In this document: piece by piece, positions 32,331 to 45,227 of the stretch | Position numbering within the stretch: position 1 is the stretch's first letter | How the letters are laid out: each line of letters opens with the position of its first letter | Source: Ephemerocybe angulata | Lineage: Eukaryota; Basidiomycota; Agaricomycetes; Agaricales; Psathyrellaceae | Length of the DNA stretch: 64,000 nucleotides | Assembly: GCA_013368325.1 (NCBI GenBank) | Contig: JAACJK010000112.1 | Location: 744,001-808,000 of the forward strand | Direction of reading: 5' to 3' | The notes under the pieces: generated by a model | What the model was told of the DNA's origin: nothing | The model's input: the letters and a program-made list of their open reading frames with translations, nothing else | The model's database searches: none | Program-made: the position numbers and the translations under genes

Positions 32331-32560
32331 ATGTCCACTAGCGGCATACTTGTGCTCGAACACGGTAGATTTGGCTCGTGCTAGACCAGCGAGGTGCCAT
32401 GAGCTGTATCGAGTGAAGCGGGAGCACGACGCCGGCGTACCTGAAGAATGGCCCAGAGCGGAGGACGCCTCCCGATTTGAAATGCGTCAATTAAGATCAG
32501 AATGAGGGCGCCATCGAGGATGGTGGGGTTCGTTCAGCTGGTGATCAGGACGAGGGTGGA
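32327..32560 (-). pseudogene. SDH4 pseudogene 4 (5' pieces)
   Basis: Exon-2-like sequence (TCTACCGTGTTCGAGCACAA on the minus strand, about 32350-32390) and an exon-3-like piece (about 32480-32560). Exons 4 and 5 are gone. Frames are broken. Confidence 0.55.
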
Positions 32561-34370
32561 AGAAACGTTGGTCGAGACAACTCGGAGTCGAGAGCGGTGT
32601 CATGGGTTCGCGCCTTTGTTGACTATTGTCGCCAGGGCCAAACAATGAACGCGTCTTGGCATTGATGCTTGCTGTCCTGTGCTGTCCTCCTCCCAAACGT
32701 CTTTCACCATGTTGACCCCGCCTGCAACATCTCTGCCGTGGCCTGGCTGACGGGCCTCACACCCAGGGATTGGCGCAGCCAAGATGACCTCCAAGATTCC
32801 ATGCCTACTCCGACTATGCCTCAAAGCTCAGTTTGCCCGACATCGATCAAGCCGAGGCCCCTCCACCACCATAGCTCTTGAGAACGTCCATAATGTCGTC
32901 TTCATACACTGGGAATCCAGTCTATGAATACGATATTGCAGGCGTTGTCATCGGACTTGGGTTTAGCGGGGCTAAACGGCGTTTTAGGTACGTCTTTCGT
33001 CATGTCTGTCGCCGTATACCTCGTTTTACAGTACCAGCAGCTACCCTCTGTACACATCGCTATCTGGATGGGCGTACGGGAAGGGCTCGATAGAGAGCCG
33101 CAGTCGGCATGGCAGCTTCACCATACCACCAGGCTGGCCATACTCACAGCCACATATCCTGCAGAGCCACTGCTCTTGCACGTTCAGCTCGAATATGACC
33201 TGCTCGCCGCGCCAACTCCCCCCGACTCATTCCTCATCAGGCACCCATCTCGCTCATTCCACATCACCACACCACTCTAAACCATCCCCGCCATCCTCAT
33301 CCCTCGATATGTGGGAGAGGCTCGGCTGGCCAATGACCATGACCGGGAACACACACAAGGGGCAGAGTACGACCCGGACGTCGCCCAGCCGTGGATAGCG
33401 AAGGTCAGAATGGTGTCGGTCGATATCTGCCTGCTTGCCACTCCCGCACCATTCCGTTCAGGAAACCCAGGTGGATCTCTCAGAGCGGCGTGTGATACCT
33501 CCAGTCTCTCGGTCGTGACCCCGTTCCCAACTGCAGCTCGACAAATGGACACCGCAGTCAGGTACTCGCATCCCAGTTCTTACGAGAGAGCTCATCCCAG
33601 ATCTTCGCTGCATTTCTACCTATGGACACGTCAGATCTAGGCCTATCGCCTGCACCTAGACAATGGGAGTGTAGGTGGAACTATGATTCGGATCGTGGAT
33701 TGGGGTCACCTTCGTCGGGATCTGCCCGCCGAGCCGAGTCCACAGCCAAAACACGACGGACGTCGCCCTCCGTCGCGGCTAGGACGCTCCAAACGGGTTG
33801 CGATTCGAACTTAGCGCCCGAATATCATTTCGGGCACGCGAGCTGCCTACGGTAACCGGTAACCCCTCAACGCGACCGACCACCTGCACCCAAACAATGG
33901 GAGCGCAGGTCGTCGCGAGGCTACGGCATACGATTCGGACGGTGGATTGAGAGCAGATTCGCTCTGGGTTGTACCTGTGCAACGACTCCCGAGTTCTACC
34001 GATGCCCGGCACTTCAGTCCCGTCCACCTGCGCCTAGATAATGGGAGTGTAGGTGGGCTTGGATGCCACTATGGGTCAGATGACTTGCACGCCGAGCCGA
34101 ATCCACATCCAAACAGGATGTCGTCCTATGTCGTGGCTCGGAATGCTTCAAATGAGTTCCGGTTCGCGGTCGGGCTCGAGCCCATCGCCAGCCATTCGTT
34201 GCATTTCTATCCTCAGTTTCTATATCCATCACCTCACCTGCACATAGATAATGGGGGTGTAGGTGAAAGTGGGGTTGCTCTGATTCGGATGGTGGTTTGG
34301 GAGTGTCCCGCAGGTCGAGTCGAACTGCAACCTTTTTATGTCCAGCCTCCGGGCGCTTGTCAATGAGTCT
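32561..34370. repeat. Dispersed repeat block R, copy R3
   Basis: Parallels R1 and R2 without the LTR element. Four hairpin cores at about 33647-33678, 33881-33912, 34025-34055 and 34235-34266. No conserved coding frame. Confidence 0.65.
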
Positions 34371-35451
34371 GGAGTCGGAAGTCGCGACCGCGAACCATTC
34401 AATGATCGTGTTGGCGGAACTGTGGTATCGTCTACACTATGCCGCTGTTACTTCAGGCTCGACTCGTCACGCATGTCTACGTGAGCTGTACGCAATGCTG
34501 ATGCACATCGATTTGGGGAGCGCCATCGTCGATCTAACGTTTGAACCCTTTCTGTATGGTAAGAATGCCAAGGATGTATCGTGCGAGAACGAAGGCATAA
34601 TTGTGCGATAATAAGATGCAACAAACTAGGCGATATGCGTCTTTCAGATAGGTCTGACACTGTCAATGCTCTACGTTTTGAAGACTTAGATATTCAGGCT
34701 ATTTCTGCCCTAAGGCGAAACTGCAAAAAGGAAGGTGGCATGCCAGGGATACATGTCTCTCCCCACAGCATCCGTAACTGAATCGCAGAGACACGCAGAA
34801 TATGATCCTCTGGCTTTGGACTGGTGATTCCGTGGAACAGAAAGATAAAATTTATTGCATGTTACCGCACGGACTTAGCACGGACAGGATCCTCATGATG
34901 GTCTTAAGTATCCGACCTTGGCCGCTGGTGAAGTATTGCCGATCCGGCTCCCATGATGTACGAATAATATATACATTTGAGAAAGAAGAATGGTACAAGG
35001 GGAAGGATAAAGGCTACAAATTCAATTGATAACGAACGTGATACAAATGAGTGGGAGTATAAGGGGTGCGAAGCACGGATGAGCAATCATGCGAGGGTAA
35101 TTACTGTGAGTAATGCGTTCTGGATGCTAGTAGATAGATGCATAAGGGGGAAATGAGGGCGCGTTAATCGTCGATGGTATATGTGAGGTGATGGTATATA
35201 ACGAGCGTAGTGTGAAAGGAGTGTAGCAATATAAATCATAAGGGCAATAAAATGAGGACGAGAGTGAAAATATGGAAAGGAAAAGAAGAAAGGAAAGGGA
35301 CAGTGTTTCAAGGGGGTTATATACTGATAGAAGGTCGAGAGGCATAGATAGAATGCGAGACATCGTTAGAAGGGGCAAAACGCGGAGTGTCATGTATCCA
35401 ACAATACAGCTGACAGCCATAAGCTTGCCTGTTGGATTATCGACAGCGCGT
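34371..35451. other. Intergenic, nothing recognised
   Basis: A/T- and purine-rich on the plus strand; contains the 3' flank of A5. No gene seen. Confidence 0.35.
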
Positions 35452-37486
35452 CTAGAACATACGCGGCTTTTTTGCCCGGTGTGCGGCGCAGCGTCCGTTC
35501 TGCCGAATCACGACAGAATAGCAGTCACTTTCTTCGCAGAGGTACTTCTTCCGGTGGACCTTTGCGTAATGCACGGATAGCTTCTTTTGGTTGTTCAGGG
35601 TAGATGCGGAGCAACGCTTGCCCTCGTGGTTGTGCGGGCAACGAACACGGTCGTTGTCTGTATAGTAGAATGTGTGGTCATTCCAAAGGTGGTCGAAGAA
35701 CGCCCGGTTAAGCTGTGTAAATTGTCGATCGCAGATAGGTCCAGCTCTGAAGGAATTGTGATCCTCAGCAGCGCATTCGAAGGCTGGCACTTCCGCGGTG
35801 GGTTCGTGTTCGTGCTCCTCGAAATCCCGCTTGCGCTTTGCTGGTGCAATAGGGGCACTAGAAGTTGTCTCGAATCGAGTGGGAGCCTGGTATTGAGCCT
35901 CGAATCGAATGGGAGCCTGGTATTGATATTGAACATTGCAGCTCGAGCTTCCATCGGTCGGCCCAACCATGGCAGGAGAATCAAGCTTGAAAGAGCCGAA
36001 CCCATCCTTCGGAATGTCGCTCATTCTGCTTGCATATGGGTTCTTCGTCATGAAGGCCGCGCCTTCAGCGCACGCCTTTCCTTTTCCCTTGGTAACACCT
36101 CCTTTAGCTGGCGGGCCTGCAGAATCTCCATCAACAGGGCTTTCAGCAGTTGGAGTTGTAGCAGCGGTGGAAGGACCGGAAATGGGTGAGAGAGATCCAG
36201 AGTGGGATGCAGTGGCGCTAGGAGCAGCAGTTGTGGGGAATCTGGCATTGTATTGACCACAACGACTGTGGTAGTAACGGTAAGCCCCGGGGTAAGGTTC
36301 TACGGCGTGGGTATGTGTATTGAGCAATGGTACTGGTTGAGGCGCAGAGGTCTGGCTCAGGGTCTGAGCATCTTGAGTAGGAGCCGCATCGAGTTGAAGT
36401 GCCGGGTGGTTTTGATCCAAGCTCGCAACGGGACTGTTGATTTGAGAATAATTCCCAGTTCCTCTCTCTGAGACGAGGCTTTGCGTAGGGTGTTCTTCTT
36501 GTAATTCGTCTCTAGGAGAAGGCGGGGGCGTGGCTTGATGGAAGTCGAGCAGAGTAGTCTCGCTCTGGGGCGCGGTCAGGGCCTCCTGTGTGGCCGTTTC
36601 AAAGATATCCAGCGCGAAGGGAGAGAATTGTGTGGGTTGGCTGGCATTCTGGGCTGGAATGGTGGATGACTGCGTAGGCTCGGGGACGGCGCTCTCAGCA
36701 ACCGCAACCGGCGCGGCGCTGCTTTCGACTCTCCCTTCAGCCTGTTGCTCTGCACTGGAAACCTCGTCGCTATGGGTTCCCTCTTTTTCAATCTCGGTAG
36801 AGGTTGAAACATAAAAGGAGGTGGGGGTCCGATGGCTAGAGACACCCGCGGGAGTCGCCTCGGTAGGCGCAGAACTCGGCGCGTCGACATAGTCAACGCG
36901 CGTGATAATGTTCTCACGCGTCGCGCGCGCGTCCGATGTAAGCACCTGTGGCATCGCCAGCGATGCGTCGTCCAAGCTGAAGAATCCGTGGAGAATGAGA
37001 TAGGGATATAAGTATTCGGAGAAACTAGTACTTACACTGTCTCTGAAAACAGAGCATCATGGAGAATACAATCCACATCCTCCTCGTCTGGTGGTGCGGC
37101 CTCCAACTCGGATCCATCCATCAGGGCGTTTGCAGCGAGGGTAAGTCTGAGAAGAGAAGGAATAATTAGCTCTAGAAACCTACCATCTAATCGACATAGA
37201 ATTCAAGAGCTCACCCAGTATAGCCAAAGGGGTACCAATTGGCCAAGCACGTGCCGGTTGCCCCGTCCTCCTCATCTTGACGGCTGAAGAGAGTGCGCGA
37301 GACACGCGCTTCGGGCGAGTACGCATAGCGCTCGTCAAAGGTATCTGGCTCCTTAAGTTCAAGCTCATGTTCAAGCGTTTTGAGATGCTCGGAAGGGGAC
37401 GAGGGAGAGGCTAGAGAGGGGAACTCGAAATCATCATGGGGGGAGTGTTCATTGCCGAGGGAAGCTTCGAAGAACATGGTAGACAT
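35452..37486 (-). CDS. Family A zinc-finger protein, copy A5 (diverged, longest)
   Basis: Three exons (37486-37215, 37146-37036, 36976-35452), 635 residues, phases consistent. The N-terminus differs from A2-A4 (FFEASLGNEHSPHDD) and is acidic. A long Ser/Thr/Pro/Gln-rich middle contains a Tyr/Gln repeat (QYQAPIRFEA, QYQAPTRFET). A KRKRDFEEHEHE cluster precedes the C-terminal domain: C..CDRQF with FFDHLWNDH, CPHNHEGKRC with HYAKVH, and CEESDC..GRCAAH. Finger spacing is kept although identity is low, which argues that the domain is under selection. It is divergent from A3, with a 1.46-kb intergenic region between. A low-complexity middle and acidic segments suit a transcription regulator, but that is inference. 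Confidence 0.8.
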
Positions 37487-38639
37487 GGGAAGAGGCTTGT
37501 TTAGAAACGGTTATGGGTGGGGAGGGCAAGAGGAGATGGACGCGCAATGTCAAGGACGTGGTTAAGAAAGAAAGAGAGGTTGGTCGTTGACGCCGTTTAG
37601 GTCGATTTGATGGGAGCCAATGAGGTGCCTCGATCAACCCGCCCGAGCCAGCTCGCCTCGGCAGGTTTGGATCTGGCGAGCATCCGCATTTGAACAACAA
37701 TGCCTCGGAGCCCAGACATTTATTTCCAAAGTATCTTTCTTTTGGGAATCTCCACGAACAGATCTTCGAGAATTGGGAATTGGTCCCCCCGTGCCGTGAG
37801 TGAACTCCCAGATAAAACGCGAACGCCGCCCACTACGTTTCGGGTGAGTTTATGACTGCGGCCAGTGGTATAGACTATGCCCATGAGTATGGTGGTCATG
37901 GCGCTGTATACATTACATCTGAGTGGATCTAGGAGAAGGGTAAGTACATACCGTGATCTGGAGTTACAGCCTGGTTTGTTGAGATTTCGAAACGACGACT
38001 AAGCCGACATGAACCGACCCAGGCCATAGTATTTTCCGTGAGACGACGATGCCCTAGGATTGTATGCCAGCTTATCTGGTGGAATAGTTCGAAAGAATAA
38101 AGAAACCGGTTCTTGTGCACCGCATGCGCGATCTAAACAAAGGAATTTAATTTCCGGATGGACTTTGATGGGGTTGCATGCGGTTCAGACCAAGCCCATT
38201 GTCCGAAGTTCGAGGGGTGCGCTTCGAGAACATGGGTCCCGAGCCAGAAAGCTGCGGTGGGTGTGACAACCAGTGTGACATATAGGTCACAAAGCGAGAT
38301 CCGGCGCCAGCCTGGACGGCTCTCCTCAAAGGACAATCACAAACGTCAACCAATTTTCGTGTGCGTTGGCTGGATAGCGTTCCCGTGTGGAAAACGGGGG
38401 CGGGAGGTGCAACGAAATGGTACAATCTGGAATAGAGCTTAGACAGAACGACGGGGTCTTGCCCCTCCATGCGGCTGGAATATATCAACCCTTATCCAAG
38501 CTTCATACAATCCGGTAGTGGAACAGGTTGCGGCGTGACTGCGAAGTGCGACCCAGAAAGTATAGCACTGACTCTCATGCCTGATCTCGTTGTACTATGG
38601 GCTACCGAGGGGCGTTTTAAAGCATTAAAGTCTGCATTC
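37487..38639. other. Divergent intergenic region A5/A3
   Basis: No gene seen. Bases about 38505-38660 resemble the region between gene X and the shared promoter at 24030-24200 and 57120-57240, so a trace of X may remain. Confidence 0.4.
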
Positions 38640-38943
38640 ACACCATGCCGGTGCTTTCCACGGGCATCGAAGAATGCGTCTGGGTTGCCAGCGGAAGCTG
38701 TGCCGAAGCCAGCCGAAGGCTGAGTTTGATTAAATTGATGCGTATCACGCTGGACAATGGGACTTGGTTGGTTGAACGAGCGCGACGCGTCTGCAGTGCT
38801 TTCATTTCAACCGCATTGTTCCCTTAATCCAAACCTTCCACAATTACCCAGAATCACTCCAGATAGCATTATCTTTGTTCCTGAATACATCCTTCGACAC
38901 AAAGCAACTCAATTCTCCAGAAATACTGACTTTTTTCGCGATT
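38640..38943 (+). promoter_or_regulatory. Shared A/B promoter region, copy at A3
   Basis: Near-identical to 56837-57115 (minus strand) and similar to 24185-24443 and 27000-27284. Includes CATCGAAGAATGCGTC and GACTTGGTTGGTTGAACG. Confidence 0.65.
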
Positions 38944-40877
38944 ATGCACGCATCCAACGACATCGTCGCCCTCCAGACTCCCTTGGTCACCGATTGCGCC
39001 CCCATCGCGCATATGGAGCTGTCCACCGCCGTCGCGGAGGCCCTGGATGTGCCCGAGAAGGAGCTCGAGGGAGCCGTGGAGACTGGAGACGGTGGTGCTG
39101 CGCTGGCTGAGTTGAGTGGCTCAGGCCTTCCACTTGTTGGACAGGCGAAGGACGCAAAAGGGGGCGACGAAGTGGGGTATGTAACCTCTTTACCATCTTC
39201 TGAGTAGAATATAAATGCTAACTACTGGATCTTTGACAGTTTGAACGTGGAACCAGCCATTCCCGCTCTGGAGTCTCCTGCCCCGCACCCCGCGTATGTT
39301 GCCCTCAGTGTCTTATTCACTTTCCTTTCATCGTTTCTAACGTACATACAGTGTCTCCAATACCGTTGAGAGTGCGGTGGCATGCGTCGTGGTCAGAAGC
39401 GATGTGAAAGAGCCCACGCTCGAGCCTCAGGCCGGTGCGGCCGACCGTGACGGCGGGGCTGAAGTGTTGAGGTTAGTACTCATCATCGATATCGTGCAAG
39501 TTCATTTACTGAACCTCGACCACTAGTGAAATTACAAACACCACCAGTCAGCCTAGCGCTGCGGTGGAAGGTCCCGTGGCGGGGGAACAAGCTCTCCCCA
39601 AGCGTTCCGCGCCCAAGTCTGATAAGGAAAACGCTCCCGCGACTGCGTCAGCGAAGCCACCTTCTTCGCGAGCTCGCCCTCGTAGATCTCAAGTCCTTGG
39701 GGAATTGCCGAGCGTTCCTAGGAGCGATACTGCTCCCAACCCCTCTCCAGAACCCGCCGCCCCGACCAACGCTGCTGATGATACCGTTGGTACCGCCGCC
39801 GCCGTTACTCCCGCTCCGCCCCACGAGTCTGATTCAGTGGAGAGAAGGCGTAGCACGCTTGACCTATTCCAGGCTGTTGCTCGGCACCAAGCGCACGTCC
39901 AAGTTCCCGTTCCTCCTCAACCTGCCCAGAATGTCCCAACTGCTCGTAACCAGACGCCAGTTCCGTGCCCGGTGGACGATGGGAAAAGGCGTGCGCAGCT
40001 CTATCGTTGGAATGAGAGGACTCAGACGCCCATTATTCCTTATGCCGAGTGGGTGCACGCACCCCTCGCTACTCCTGCAGCAGCGTCCGCAACCGCTACG
40101 GCTCCAGAGCGAGAGATTGCACCTCCTACGGTTCCAGCTGCAGAGGCCTCATCTGCCGTTACTCCCGCGGCACAGTCCACGCCTACCATTTCTCCGGCCA
40201 CAGAGTCTGCGCCTCCCACCGCTCCAGCTGTAGCATCCTCGAAACCCAAAGCCGCAGCGGCAACAAAGAAAAATGGGAAGGGCAAAGTGCGCGACGATGC
40301 ACGTCTCCTGGATCGCAATGCGGGATCGACGAGTCTTACTGCCCGACTTGAATGGACATTGAATTATACCCAACCTGCAAAGGAGAAGCCCAAGTTCAAG
40401 GCGGGTTCGTCGCGCGCTGCAGCTGTTGCTCCAAGTCCACCTTCTCCAACCCCAAAGCGCAAGAGAACTGAAGAAGAAGAGGCCGATTCCGCATCTGATG
40501 CTGCTGGGAATCCCTTCAACTGCGACTGTGTGGATAGGGTCGATAGCAAGGACGGTCCTGAATGCACTCGCAAGTTTCCCAAGAGGGACATGGAGTTCTG
40601 GAATCACCTTTGGGACGACCATATCGACGGGAAACGACTGCCCGATGCCTATAAAAAGGTTCAGTGCCCTTACAAGACTGTCGAGAAGGCCTGCGGGCTC
40701 CGTCTCAAGAACAACAAGAAGAATGTCTGCAAGCATTATGCAGAGCAGCACTTTAAGGGGATGCTGCTGTGCAAGGAGGAAGAGTGCTTTGCTGTTGCTA
40801 TTGACAAGGAGATCAAGGTGTGCAGAGATCATGTTAAGACGAAGAAGGCCCGCACGACTGGGAAGAAGTCTGGGTAA
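38944..40877 (+). CDS. Family A zinc-finger protein, copy A3
   Basis: Four exons (38944-39176, 39240-39293, 39352-39471, 39527-40877), 585 residues, all phases consistent. N-terminus: DIVALQTP, then LAELSGSGLPLVGQAK. Residues ~150-400 are Pro/Ala/Thr-rich with degenerate repeats. Then come a KKNGKGK stretch, LLDRNAGSTSLTA, NYTQPAKEKPKF and a KRKRTEEEE basic/acidic cluster. The C-terminal domain (466-571) has CDCVDRVDSKDGPEC with HLWDDH, CPYKTVEKAC with HYAEQH, and CKEEEC..CRDH, three zinc-finger-like units. The closest relative is A4. There is no cyclin-like partner immediately downstream; similarity to the A4 3' flank ends near 41330. Confidence 0.85.
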
Positions 40878-42545
40878 TTGTGATTGCTCGATTCATGGTT
40901 GACTGGTCGACTTTATCTCAGCCCGGCCTCCTCATCGTTACGTTATCTCATTTTTATTCCGTATTTCTCACATATCTATAAGCCTACCTGTGATTCAGAT
41001 CTCGCTTCTTTACCTATCTAGAAAACCCAAAAACATTGTCTCATCTTGCTTCGCCTTTCTTTTCGCTATATGTTTCTCCTCTATGCTTTATGGACGCTCT
41101 TTATCTCTATTACACCTCAAGAACTATTAAATATATGCCCTATTGTCCATGCACCTCGGCTCCACATATCCGTGGCACAGAATAAGAAGCTCCGCGTCGA
41201 CCTCTTCCCCAATGGTATAGAATTACATTCGCCATTACGGTACCTGACTGACACAACTCCACATCTTACTCGTACATATGTGACCTCGTGCACCAACAAC
41301 TTCCTCATCGAATAACCTTCCCTCAACCTGTAGGAGCTATAACTCGCTGTATGAGTCTAAGACTCTATCTGGTAACTGAAGAATGCAAGCGCGAGGCGCG
41401 CAGGCACACAGACTTGTACAAGTATATTGGTACCATTCAGCCTTTGGCTGCCGACGCCAAGTCTGTCCCTTCAAACCAATAGAACTCCACCAAGCCCCTC
41501 ACTCTCCTTGGCCAAAATGTTTTGGGTTCATACGGTGTCGAGTGCGACCACATTGGTTCTCGTGAACTTGGAGCACGCTCAATCGCTGATAGGTTGTACC
41601 AGTAGCGACGTTCAAGAAGACGAAGAGTATACAGGGATTATCCCCGCTGGGCAAAAAAATGCTCGCCCACGCCATGCAGGTCACCCCATTTACGACTGTG
41701 GAGAGTTGGTTCAGTTATGGCGCCGTACAGAGGACTATCAAGTCCTACGATCACTCACGGGGTACATACCAGCATAGAGAGAGTATTCTCGTGAGGGTGG
41801 CAGTAAAAGTGTGAGGATACGCCTTGCTCGCCTCAAATCTTACTCAAATCTTGGAGCTAGGAATGGTCCTGAGGCGCCCAGCGATGCATGCTTGCAACAC
41901 TATGTTTAAACTTTGCCCCCCTCCGTTGAACGCATTATCGTGCATACTCCCACACACACTCTCAGCTGTCGCCCATCTCAATCATTGATTATATCTGACA
42001 TTTGTGCTATAGTACTTTTGGTATTTACCCTGTTGCCAGTCGTAAACAAAGCAGGTAGAAATGGGCGTGACTCGCGCAGTGAGGCATGCAGGCCTACATA
42101 CCTCTTTTCAACCCTATATTTGTAAAACGAAGCCACATATACTGTATATACCCTCTCAGCTGTCGCTCAAAGGTAATCCCCCCTTCAACCTTATGGATAC
42201 TAGATTGCCAACGAGCAGCGAAGCACTTGTTGGTACCCCTGCAGAGAGAAAACGTCCCCAACCATTGACAGGCACTACTTGCTCCTGCGCTCCAATTCCA
42301 CTTTACTTCCCTTATCGGCGCTCAATCAGATTCCGACGTACGCGCCTGACGGAACGAGCGGGGCAATGAGCTCATTGATCCGTCACCGGCATCCGGAACC
42401 CTATTTTAGGACCCTAACCGGAAACAACCGGCTGTTATGGGAAGCTTGTGATTGGGCCTGGCGTGTGCCAGTTCCGGCGGGGCAAACGCTCGCCAATTTC
42501 TCTTCCTCCCCACCAACCACCCGCTCGCCGCCGCCGCCGTCCGCG
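40878..42545. other. 3' flank of A3 and SDH4 promoter region
   Basis: Bases to about 41330 match 53200-53520 inverted. From about 41400 to 42545 the sequence is unique and holds the SDH4 promoter; no clear TATA box. No other gene recognised. Confidence 0.4.
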
Positions 42546-43300
42546 ATGTCCACCAGCCTCCTCGTCCGCTCGTCGCTGCCCAGAGCCCTTGCTCATCGTG
42601 CCGCCCTGCGCTCCGTCGCCGTCCAAGGTGCGCCGGCGTCGTGCAGTTCTCAATCATAGAGCTCCTACTGACCCCTGGCGTACATAGCACGAGCCAACTC
42701 TACCGTGCCCGAGCACAAGTATGTCGCTGGTGGACGTGAGTAGCACTCTATCGATAGGAGTGATGATGGCGACGATGGCTGACCGACGCGTTGCTCGCAG
42801 CTATCCCCAAGGGAGGCCCCAACGACGCCGTGACCTTCCCTCCGCCCTCGCCCACACACGGATCTTACCACTGGGTCTTCGAACGCACGCTCGCCGCCGC
42901 CCTTGTGCCCCTCACCGCCGCCGCCTTCGTTACTAGCGGCACGAACTACCCTATCCTTGACGGAGTCCTTGGTCTGAGCTTGATTGCGCATAGTCACATT
43001 GGGGTGCGTCCTCCGTTCTTCGCTGTGCGCCTTTCAGTATCGTGGCTGACATAGTGTGCTTGGTGGATAGTTCGACCAGTGTATCGTTGATTACCTCCAC
43101 CCTCGCAAATTCCCTGTCCTCGGCCCGGCAACGACCTGGGCCCTCCGTGGCGCCACCCTCGCGGCGACCGTCGGCATCTTCCAATTCAACACCAACGATA
43201 TCGGTGCGTCGATACCCTCTATCCACTCGCCTCGGCTTCTGACCTTGTTCTCATATGACCAGGTCTCACCGAGCTCATCGCCAAGGTCTGGACAGCATGA
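42546..43300 (+). CDS. SDH4: Succinate dehydrogenase cytochrome b small subunit (membrane anchor)
   Basis: Five exons (42546-42627, 42688-42735, 42801-43003, 43071-43203, 43263-43300), 167 residues, phases consistent. This is a subunit of mitochondrial complex II, which passes electrons from succinate to ubiquinone in the inner membrane. The N-terminus (residues 1-30, Arg/Ala/Ser-rich) is a mitochondrial targeting peptide. The core contains YHWVFERTLAAALVPL (first membrane helix), NYPILDGVLGLSLIAHSHIG (second helix) and a third helix after HPRKFPVLGPATTW. His107 matches the haem-b ligand and Asp118-Tyr119 the quinone-site pair of the family. Length is usual for fungal CybS. It is the only intact copy; four or more broken copies lie in the window. 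A cyclin-like gene and a family A gene lie downstream. Confidence 0.93.
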
Positions 43301-43429
43301 GCAGCTTCGTTTCATCAACGGCGTGCATATGCAAGAGCCGTTATGTATGTAGTCGTCGTCGACAGACGGGCTAAAACTGGGATTTTCATTCATTTTCTGC
43401 AATAAACTAATCATGCATTCATACTCTGT

Positions 43430-43708
43430 GGACCTGAAGCTGCGTATCCTACAACTTGGCGGATGACGTCGTCCGAGACTCCGTCGGGCCAGTACGTCAG
43501 AACCGTCCGACGGTTCCCACCATACTAGAACTCGGAGGGACCCAGTTTCATTCCACCACATCTCACCCGGGCGATACCACAGACTCTTCCATTCGAGCAA
43601 CAGTTTGCGACAACATTCGCCGATCACAGTTCCTGAGCCCAGCTCGTCCCGCCTTCGCCCCAAATCTCCCAGTTTCTTGTCAGGCGGGGGCGATCGACAT
43701 TTCTCCAT
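43430..43708 (-). pseudogene. SDH4 neighbour, unidentified, possibly broken
   Basis: Minus-strand frame with KKLGDLGRRRDELG and GECCRKLLLEWKS, related to 17350-17580 and more distantly to 50590-50800 and 3290-3580. It is convergent with SDH4. The frame continues antisense through the SDH4 3' exons, so its true 3' end is unclear. Copies disagree in frame, so even this one may be decayed. Not recognised. Confidence 0.35.
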
Positions 43709-43759
43709 CGGTGAACCTCAACACTTCAAACGAACCGCCCTTTCGATCAAAATAGGTTC

Positions 43760-45227
43760 GGCGAGCTCAAACCCAGCTCATCGGACGTAAGGACGTGTCG
43801 AAGGCCGTTTCGTTCATCTACGCCGAGTCAGGGACTTCTTCTGTGCCCCAGATGAAGTGCGGCGCATGGTGTGGTATGGACGCCGGCTTTCTCTCCGGTG
43901 CAAGGAGGCGGTGTCGCGATCCGCGGATTTGGCTTTGTGGCTCCAGCTGGACGAACCCTATCGCGCCCTCCGTATACGTCGAGGGAGGACTTTCTCTTCG
44001 ATCTTATTGTGCACAACCAGTATCGCCAACGCTGAGCTTGTCGAGCTGTGGTACTCGGTGCCCCCCGCCAATCTTGAACCTATTGGCATTCGTTCGCTCT
44101 TGGCGAATGGGTCGGCGGCTCGGGAGGGCTGCTTCAACCTAGGCGAGGTGTTGAAATTTCAGCACTCAGCACTATGAGCCACCTGATAAGAAGCCTCTTT
44201 GAATCAGTATATCGACGTTCTAGCGGGCATTTTGTGATGCGATAGCTGGCCTTTCGCTCTGGAATGGGTAGAAGACCAGGAGTGTGTTCTGGATTCGGGC
44301 ATTGATATCTTACTCGCGTTGTTCTTGCTGACGAGCGCAGGGGGTATGAAATATCTGCATCGATGGTTCGCTGGATGATGTTCTTGTCGCTGCGCGCGAT
44401 TTGAAAGTGGCTTGGATCATGGATGGCGCACCAAAGGCGAATCACGAAGGTTTCTGGGCAACGAGGTGGCATGTGGCGCACCGTCCGACGCGGACCGCAA
44501 CCAGCTCACGACATTAATTCAGAAAGGTATGCTGCGCATTATATTATCGTTCTTCATTCGTAGCTGATCGGTCTTTTGTGAAGGTGAATTCGGAACTGCA
44601 TGGTGCGTTAGGTCTCTGGGAATTGAGAACGAACGTCGTTAGCATTCCGGCTTGACTTGGATGGTCACAGTACGGGCAGGGTGGAAAGTACACCAGTGAG
44701 GATCCATTGTGAACCTGGGTCTGGGCTGATTCATTCCGAGCAAGGGCAGCATTTTCGAATCGAAGTGGGCGCTATTCAACCAAGAAATACAGTCGTTATG
44801 CAACGTTACACATGCCGGACTTGGTCCGCTTGGACGTCAGCAAAATGCGGAGAACAGCCTTAAAGGGATGAAAAGTAATAAAACCAAGACTCGATCGAAT
44901 ACTTATCTTTGTTGCGAGGAGCTTGGGATGGGCATGGGCTGAACAGTGAGAGCTCGGCCGAATTGGAAAGACATGTCATCACGTGGGGACCTGGGGAAGG
45001 TTCTCTAAGCTGGAGAAAGCAAGTATATCGGTAAGCCCATCGACAAGAGACTTAATTGAAAGCTCTGATAGACAGCATCTCAACAGTGAAATCGTTGATT
45101 CTTGACGCTCCTTTTCGGTCCAATTGCTACGAGCAATGCGATTGATGTGCCATCAATTTCCGGGGGTTCGTCAGGATTGCCACACGAGGGCCTTTCTTCG
45201 TTCATACCACTACGTTTGCGCTCAGTA
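43760..45227. other. Intergenic between SDH4 neighbour and C3
   Basis: A plus-strand frame at 43857-44177 (about 106 codons, ELVELWYSVPP near its end) has no recognisable domain or paralogue here; I do not call it. Otherwise nothing seen. Confidence 0.35.

Noticed and set aside
42665..43226. Minus-strand frames of 90-205 codons across SDH4
   Set aside because: They are antisense to SDH4 exons, whose five-exon model gives an intact, recognisable protein.
43857..44177. Possible gene downstream of the SDH4 neighbour
   Set aside because: No start context, domain or paralogue; alternative frames are equally open.
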